From Fibrobacter sp. UWB4 (GTDB taxonomy: Bacteria; Fibrobacterota; Fibrobacteria; Fibrobacterales; Fibrobacteraceae): a stretch of DNA of 64,000 bases. The translations under genes and the position numbers were made by a program. The stretch lies in NCBI RefSeq assembly GCF_002210345.1, contig NZ_MWQI01000005.1:148430-212429 (forward strand), given 5' to 3'. Shown piece after piece: positions 59,373 to 64,000 of this stretch. Position 1 is the first letter of the stretch. Every line of letters starts with the position of its first letter. The notes under the pieces are model-generated. The model worked only from the letters and a program-made list of their open reading frames with translations, was not told where the DNA came from and did no database searches.

Positions 59373-61598
59373 TTAGCCGAAATCGTCCATGGCTCCAAAG
59401 TCATCGTCGGGAACGTAGGGCTCGTCATCAGGGACGTAAGGCTCTTCGTTCGGATCGTACGGAGCTTCTTCGGGTGGTTCGCTTGATGCGTACTGCTCGT
59501 CGCCATCGAATGGAGGCGGGGCTTCCATCTCCGGGGGCATTTCGGATTGCTGGAATGCGGACTGCACTGCGGGCGCATCATTAAATTGTGCGCCGGGTGC
59601 TGCGTACTGCGGCGAACTTGGTTGTGCCGGGGTTGGTGCTGCGAATTGCGTGGGAGCCTGCGGCGAGAACTGTGCATTGTTGAACTGCGCGGCGTTCCCT
59701 CCGTTCATCGCAAGCTCGTTAATTTCTGTGTAAAGCTCGATGAGCGGTGTTTTGCTCTGGATAATCTGCTCGGCGAAAACATCCGGCGTGATAGCCGAAA
59801 TTTTGCGCTTCTTGGAAATCGTCTGGATGCCCTGCGTGAACTTGTTCAACTGCATACGGAGACGCATGCCCGCTTCGGAATCGAGCGGAATGAGCTTTTT
59901 GTAGCGGTCGCACAGATTGAGCGTGAGTACGGCAAGCGTGTCGTAAAATTCCAGAATCTCGTTCGGCGTTTTCCACGTCTCGTCGGGGAGCTGTTCCAAG
60001 AAAAGCTGCAACTGCGGCGAAAGCGATTCGTACAATGTTCTCGGCGAGAACGCGCCCGTTTCTGCATATTGCGCGAGAATCGACTGGATAAATTCATCAA
60101 TCAGCGGAGAATCAAAAATTTGGATTCCGCTGGCGGCAAAGTCCATGTCGAAATATTCTGCGGCGCGGTCGAGAAGGGTGGGGTTGCGATAAAGAAGGTT
60201 TGCAAAGCGCACTTCAATCGGCGACAAAAGTTCCCACGGAACGCTTACTTGCGGTGCTGCGGGCTGCTCGGCTGCTGCCGGCGCTTTTTCGCGTTTCGGG
60301 TGTGTAACCTTGATGCCTGCGAGCGAACGCGTTGTGCTGTAACGCTCTGAAACAAGCTTCAAATACTGATTGCGAAGTTCCGGATTCTCGATGCTCTTGA
60401 TAAGCGTCTTTGCTTGCGTGATGAATGCGGCTCGGTCTTCGGGACTGTTGTTCGGCATGGTGCGCCCGAGATAGCTGAGCCAGTCTTCGGCGGTGCGGAG
60501 CGCTCTTCTGAAAGCGTCCGGACCTTGCTCGTTTACAAAGTTGTCCGGGTCAATCTTGGTGCCGTCCGGTCGCGAGAGTGCAAAAACTTTTGGCGAAAGG
60601 CCTTTGGGGAGCACGATTTCGAGACTGCGGCGCGTGGCATTTTGCCCGGCGGCGTCTCCGTCAAATACAAGGTAAGCGGTCTTTGCGTAGCGGGCGAGGA
60701 TGCTTGCGTGATTCTCGGTGAGCGCCGTACCCGAGGCGGCCACGACGTTCTGTACGCCGCTTTGGTAAAGGCTGATGAGGTCAAAATATCCTTCGACGAT
60801 AATGACCGCATTTTCCTTCATGATGGCGTTTCGGCTATGGTTTAACCCGAAGAGAATATCGCGTTTGCTGTAAAGCGCCGTCTCCGGGCTGTTCATGTAC
60901 TTGGCAAGCTTTATTCCGTTGTGCGATGCGGGGTCGCTCAAGTCTCGACCGCCAAAGGCGACAACGACTCCCGAGAGATTCTGGATGGCTATCATCAAGC
61001 GATCGCGGAACTTGTCTGCGATACCGCCGTTTTCTTTTTCAACGGCAAGTCCAGCCTTGACGCAATCGCGTGGCGAAAAACCGTTGCGTGCGGCGTAGCC
61101 GATTAACCCTTCGCGCCCCGTTGGAGCATAACCGATGTGGAATTGCTTGCGCGTCTCAGGCGAGACATGACGCTTGTTCAAATACTCCAAAGCCTTTGGG
61201 CTTAACGTGAGCTGTTGCTCGAACCATTCGCAGGCGAGCTCGTTCAGCTTGCGAACCATCGTGCGTTCTTCGAGAACTTCGGTATTGACATTGTTGCCGA
61301 TGTTCGGGAGCGCAAAACCTACGAAGTTGGCGACCCATTCTACAGCGCCCTTGAAGTCCAATTTTTCGTGTTCTTGGATGAACTTGAAAACATCGCCACC
61401 CGCACCGCATGCAAAGCACTTGTAAATGCCCAGCGTGGAATTTACCGACATGGATGGAGAGTGGTCATCGTGGAATGGGCACACGCCGACGTATTTGTTG
61501 ACCCCGCTTTTTTTGAGCGGCAAGAACTGCTGAATGACCAGCGCGATATCCGCCTGGTTCTTGAGTTCTTGGATGATTTCGTCGGAGTAGAACGGCAT
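59373..61598 (-). CDS. dnaG: DNA primase with extended acidic tail
   Basis: A 741-residue primase that makes RNA primers at the replication fork. The zinc finger uses C40, H43, C61, C64 (VCPFHDDHSPS...YKCFACG). The Toprim core has VIIVEGYFDLI and LVFDGDAAGQNATRR. A helicase-binding region follows to about residue 640. The last 100 residues are a Pro/Gln/Ala linker and a very acidic end with EEPYVPDDEPYVPDDDFG. This tail is longer than in other DnaG proteins and resembles the acidic partner-binding tip of SSB. It is the first gene before sufC. Confidence 0.95.
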   Translation of the reverse strand: MPFYSDEIIQELKNQADIALVIQQFLPLKKSGVNKYVGVCPFHDDHSPSMSVNSTLGIYKCFACGAGGDVFKFIQEHEKLDFKGAVEWVANFVGFALPNIGNNVNTEVLEERTMVRKLNELACEWFEQQLTLSPKALEYLNKRHVSPETRKQFHIGYAPTGREGLIGYAARNGFSPRDCVKAGLAVEKENGGIADKFRDRLMIAIQNLSGVVVAFGGRDLSDPASHNGIKLAKYMNSPETALYSKRDILFGLNHSRNAIMKENAVIIVEGYFDLISLYQSGVQNVVAASGTALTENHASILARYAKTAYLVFDGDAAGQNATRRSLEIVLPKGLSPKVFALSRPDGTKIDPDNFVNEQGPDAFRRALRTAEDWLSYLGRTMPNNSPEDRAAFITQAKTLIKSIENPELRNQYLKLVSERYSTTRSLAGIKVTHPKREKAPAAAEQPAAPQVSVPWELLSPIEVRFANLLYRNPTLLDRAAEYFDMDFAASGIQIFDSPLIDEFIQSILAQYAETGAFSPRTLYESLSPQLQLFLEQLPDETWKTPNEILEFYDTLAVLTLNLCDRYKKLIPLDSEAGMRLRMQLNKFTQGIQTISKKRKISAITPDVFAEQIIQSKTPLIELYTEINELAMNGGNAAQFNNAQFSPQAPTQFAAPTPAQPSSPQYAAPGAQFNDAPAVQSAFQQSEMPPEMEAPPPFDGDEQYASSEPPEEAPYDPNEEPYVPDDEPYVPDDDFGAMDDFG

Positions 61599-61619
61599 GG
61601 CCCAAAGATAGAAATTTTA

Positions 61620-61800
61620 TAGGGATGAGGTCGGGCTTTGCCCTTCGAGGTCGCTTCGCTTTGAGGTTTGAGGATTGTAGGATGGATGCGTCATTCTGAG
61701 AGGCGAATAGCCTCGAAGAATCCAGTGAAGTTCTTTCAGTCATGGCCGACGCTTTTTGCGTTGTCATCCTGAGCGAAGTCGGTGGATCTATAGCATTTCC
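61620..61800. repeat. Intergenic repeats between dnaG and a FISUMP gene
   Basis: Copies of the TCAT-CCTGAG..GGATC family are seen at about 61690-61725 (GCGTCATTCTGAGAGGCGAA..AGAATCCAG) and 61757-61790 (TTGTCATCCTGAGCGAAGTC..GGATC). Between them is CCGACGC-TTTTT-GCGTTG. No gene is present. Confidence 0.6.
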
Positions 61801-61865
61801 CTATTACTACAAATTTTATTTCGTGTTTAAAATTTTCTATTTTATCTATATAAAAGGAGTGAAGA

Positions 61866-63581
61866 ATGAGAAAAATGCAATTTGCTGCGTGTCATGAGCG
61901 AAAAACGGTAGGTTCGAAGTCGAAGGATCTTTTATGGATTTTAGCGTTTGCTCTTACTATGGCCCTTGTCGCTTGTGGCGACGATAAAGGTTCATCTCCC
62001 GAAGGGTTGCCTGATGAAGTTGCCAATATGGACGAACTTGAAGAATTCAAGTGCGATGATTCCGTTATTGGCGAGATTGTCTATGTGAAAAGCAAGAGCA
62101 AGAATTACGAATGCGATGGTGATGAGTGGTCCGTTTCGCAAAAGCAGTCAAAATCAAGTTCTTCAAAGAAATCGTCTTCTTCTACGAAATCGAGTAGCAG
62201 TTCCGCAAAATCATCATCGAGTTCAGGACAATCCATTGCGTTTAAAGCACCTTGCAATGTAAAAACTGATGAAAATTGCTTTGAAGATAGTCGAGATGGT
62301 CAAACATATAGAATTACAAAAATTGCCGGTCAAATTTGGATGGCCGAGAATTTGAATTATAAGGTAGAAGGTAGCTATTGTTATAACGATTCTGTTGAAT
62401 ATTGTAAAAAATATGGTCGCCTTTATACAAGAGCTGCTGCAATGGATAGTGCAGGCGTATGGAGCCCCAATGGCAAGGGATGTGGCTATGGAAATACCTG
62501 TGTTGCTGTGTATCCGGTGCGAGGTATTTGTCCTGAGGGATGGCATTTGCCCAAATATAAAGAATTCCGCATTTTATTAGATTCTGCTATCTGGCCTGCT
62601 GCTCTTCATCTTAAATCAACTAGTGGTTGGAATGATTATAAAGGCCAAAGTGGAAATGGTTCAGACGATTTTGGCTTTTCTGCACTTCCTGCTGGTATGC
62701 GTATAGATGAAACATATAGTTCTGTGGGTATATATGCAGATTTTTGGAGCTCATCTGGTCGTGATCGCTGGTATGCGTATACTTTGAGTATGCTTTATTT
62801 TGATAGTACTGCTTCATTGAATTATCATGATAATGAAAAAATTGCGCTTTCGGTTCGTTGTATTAATGATAAAAGTGATTCTGTAAACTTTGTCCCACCG
62901 TGTAGGACGGATGATAAGGACGATTGTGTGTATGGCTCGTTGACGGATGATCGTGACGGACAAACTTATAAAACCGTTAAAATTGGTGATCAGTGGTGGA
63001 TGGCTGTAAATTTGAACTATGAAACAGAACGGAGTTATTGGATAAGTAATAGTGGTTCTTTTTCTAATCAAAAAATAAGTGAACTTAAAGATATAGATAC
63101 CTCCAAATATAAGTACCCTGTAACAAAGTTTGGAAGATATTACTTATGGTCTGAGGCAATGGATAGTGCTGGCGTATGGAGCTCCAATGGCAAGGGATGT
63201 GGGTATGGTGATACTTGCGTTCCTTTGTATCCAGTGCGAGGAATTTGTCCTGATGGATGGCATTTGCCTACAATAACGGAGTATGAGATATTATTTGTTA
63301 ATGTAAATATTGGAGGCGATGGCGAAACAGGTTTTGCGCTTAAGTCTTCTTATGGTTGGAGTGATGATGGAGGTGGCATTGATGCCTATGGGTTTACTGC
63401 TCTTCCTGTTGGTTGTGCGAGTCGTTTTGGAGATTTTGGCTCTAGTGCATATTTTTGGAGTTCTACAGATTCTAGTAGAGATAATGCTGGTTATATAGAA
63501 ATGGAACACCATGTTGGCAATGCTGTTCCGCAATTTACACATAAAGGTAAAGGATTTCCAATTCGTTGCGTAAAAGACTAG
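61866..63581 (+). CDS. Lipoprotein with two FISUMP domains
   Basis: A 571-residue surface lipoprotein. A long n-region (about 20 residues) leads to the signal helix and lipobox ALVAC (Cys37). The small module has C63, C83 and W88, then a Ser/Lys linker (SSSSKKSSSSTKSSSS type). Two FISUMP domains follow, at about residues 140-340 and 355-570. The first has GQIWMAENLNYKVEGSYCYN, the second DQWWMAVNLNYETERSYW; both have GWHLP and IRC/VRC ends. Part of the two domains is nearly identical in DNA. AGGAG lies before the ATG. A terminator follows directly. Confidence 0.9.
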   Translation: MRKMQFAACHERKTVGSKSKDLLWILAFALTMALVACGDDKGSSPEGLPDEVANMDELEEFKCDDSVIGEIVYVKSKSKNYECDGDEWSVSQKQSKSSSSKKSSSSTKSSSSSAKSSSSSGQSIAFKAPCNVKTDENCFEDSRDGQTYRITKIAGQIWMAENLNYKVEGSYCYNDSVEYCKKYGRLYTRAAAMDSAGVWSPNGKGCGYGNTCVAVYPVRGICPEGWHLPKYKEFRILLDSAIWPAALHLKSTSGWNDYKGQSGNGSDDFGFSALPAGMRIDETYSSVGIYADFWSSSGRDRWYAYTLSMLYFDSTASLNYHDNEKIALSVRCINDKSDSVNFVPPCRTDDKDDCVYGSLTDDRDGQTYKTVKIGDQWWMAVNLNYETERSYWISNSGSFSNQKISELKDIDTSKYKYPVTKFGRYYLWSEAMDSAGVWSSNGKGCGYGDTCVPLYPVRGICPDGWHLPTITEYEILFVNVNIGGDGETGFALKSSYGWSDDGGGIDAYGFTALPVGCASRFGDFGSSAYFWSSTDSSRDNAGYIEMEHHVGNAVPQFTHKGKGFPIRCVKD

Positions 63582-63587
63582 AATAAA

Positions 63588-63620
63588 GAAAAAACGGTCC
63601 GCTGATGCGGACCGTTTTGC
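63588..63620 (+). terminator. Terminator of the two-domain FISUMP gene
   Basis: AAAACGGTCCGC-TGA-TGCGGACCGTTTT is a perfect stem of about 12 bp with A and T flanks, within 40 bases of the stop. Confidence 0.92.
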
Positions 63621-63729
63621 ATATTCAAAATTTTTACAAAAAAAATTAGTCCAATAGCCTCGCTAATGCGTGTTAATATAAAGGGTAGAGACGTTCTTTA
63701 CCTGCGGTCTCAGCGTAACTGAGAGTTGA

Positions 63730-64000
63730 ATGATGGATAACGAAATGACAAATCAGATTATTGTTAATAACGGAACCCGTCCGGTGAATTTTGGCGCTTG
63801 TGAAATGATTGGCGAGGCAAAGACTTTCGAAGAATACAAGGGCGCAGGCGTTTTCGCGGATCTTCTTCTTGACAGGACTTTCAAGAAGGCTTTCAATCCC
63901 GACACGCAAAATAAGGTTTGCCTGATTGCGCTTTTGAACGCCGTACTTGAAGGCGAAATAGCGTCACCGATTGTCGATGTGCAGTCCCGTAACAAGGAAT
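63730..64000 (+). CDS. PD-(D/E)XK nuclease-family (Rpn/transposase-like) protein, partial
   Basis: The first 90 residues of a gene that runs off the window. The text ADLLLDRTFKKAFNPDTQNKVCLIALLNAVLEGEI, then VDVQSRNKE, matches the start of the 'PD-(D/E)XK nuclease family transposase' (PF12784-like) / Rpn group, where FxxxF..L..LLN is followed by the nuclease Asp and Glu. Such genes are often found in many copies in gut bacteria and may mobilise DNA or act in defence. The ATG at 63730 is adjacent to another at 63733; the ribosome site (GAGAG) is weak. Confidence 0.72.
   Translation, partial: MMDNEMTNQIIVNNGTRPVNFGACEMIGEAKTFEEYKGAGVFADLLLDRTFKKAFNPDTQNKVCLIALLNAVLEGEIASPIVDVQSRNKE

Overview
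The window looks like a stretch of a Fibrobacter chromosome (phylum Fibrobacterota, fibre-degrading gut bacteria). Four things point there: three lipoproteins carry the 'Fibrobacter succinogenes major paralogous' (FISUMP, TIGR02145-type) domain; there is a TIGR02147-type protein; several lipoproteins have poly-serine linkers; and the gene content is Gram-negative with a complete FtsZ division cluster. This is inferred from protein families; no rRNA gene is present to confirm the taxon.

Layout. 0.2-6.8 kb: a giant Cys-rich lipoprotein with a collagen-like and helical stalk, then an OmpA/TSP3 outer membrane protein. 7.2-10.4 kb: metF (minus), tRNA-Arg(TCT), a TlpA-like thioredoxin and a FliB-like Cys-rich protein (both minus). 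10.8-24.7 kb: one long plus-strand division and cell wall (dcw) operon, mraZ-rsmH-ftsL-ftsI-murE-murF-ftsW-murG-murC-ftsQ-ftsA-ftsZ, with mraY, murD and ddl absent. 24.7-25.2 kb: a structured repeat array. 25.2-35.4 kb: an outer membrane barrel protein, a FISUMP lipoprotein, purT, rsmE (minus), a HAD phosphatase with znuA and znuC, and a small ORF with ybeY and a CorC-like protein. 35.5-39.6 kb: a small ORF, parE and a FISUMP lipoprotein (all minus). 39.7-43.8 kb: an amino acid racemase and an operon of a TIGR02147 protein plus two lipoproteins. 43.9-45.1 kb: two paralogous highly charged exported proteins (minus). 45.5-50.1 kb: a compact five-gene secretin/pseudopilin operon. 50.4-55.9 kb: a family 2 glycosyltransferase (minus), a TusA-domain protein, two small proteins, a SulP transporter and a possible small membrane protein. 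56.0-61.6 kb: a candidate small RNA, an exported protein, and dnaG-sufC-sufD (minus). 61.9-64.0 kb: a two-domain FISUMP lipoprotein and the start of a PD-(D/E)XK (Rpn/transposase-like) gene cut by the window edge.

Non-coding DNA is unusually rich. Three kinds of dispersed repeat recur between genes: short hairpins of the form TCATGCCCG..CGGGCAT; larger elements with a conserved scaffold but freely varying palindromes; and arrays of degenerate 7-bp units that often lie in inverted arms. Promoters that can be read (TTGCCA-N17-TATATT, TTGACT-N17-TATAAT) look like ordinary sigma-70 sites, and many transcripts end in clear intrinsic terminators.

The strongest leads for new biology are the compact secretin/pseudopilin operon with a hybrid PilM/GspL-plus-PilP/GspC protein, the FtsZ with two C-terminal partner-binding peptides, the variable-palindrome repeats (one nested inside another), a small Cys/Trp module shared with identical spacing by unrelated lipoproteins, and a candidate structured RNA near 56.1 kb.
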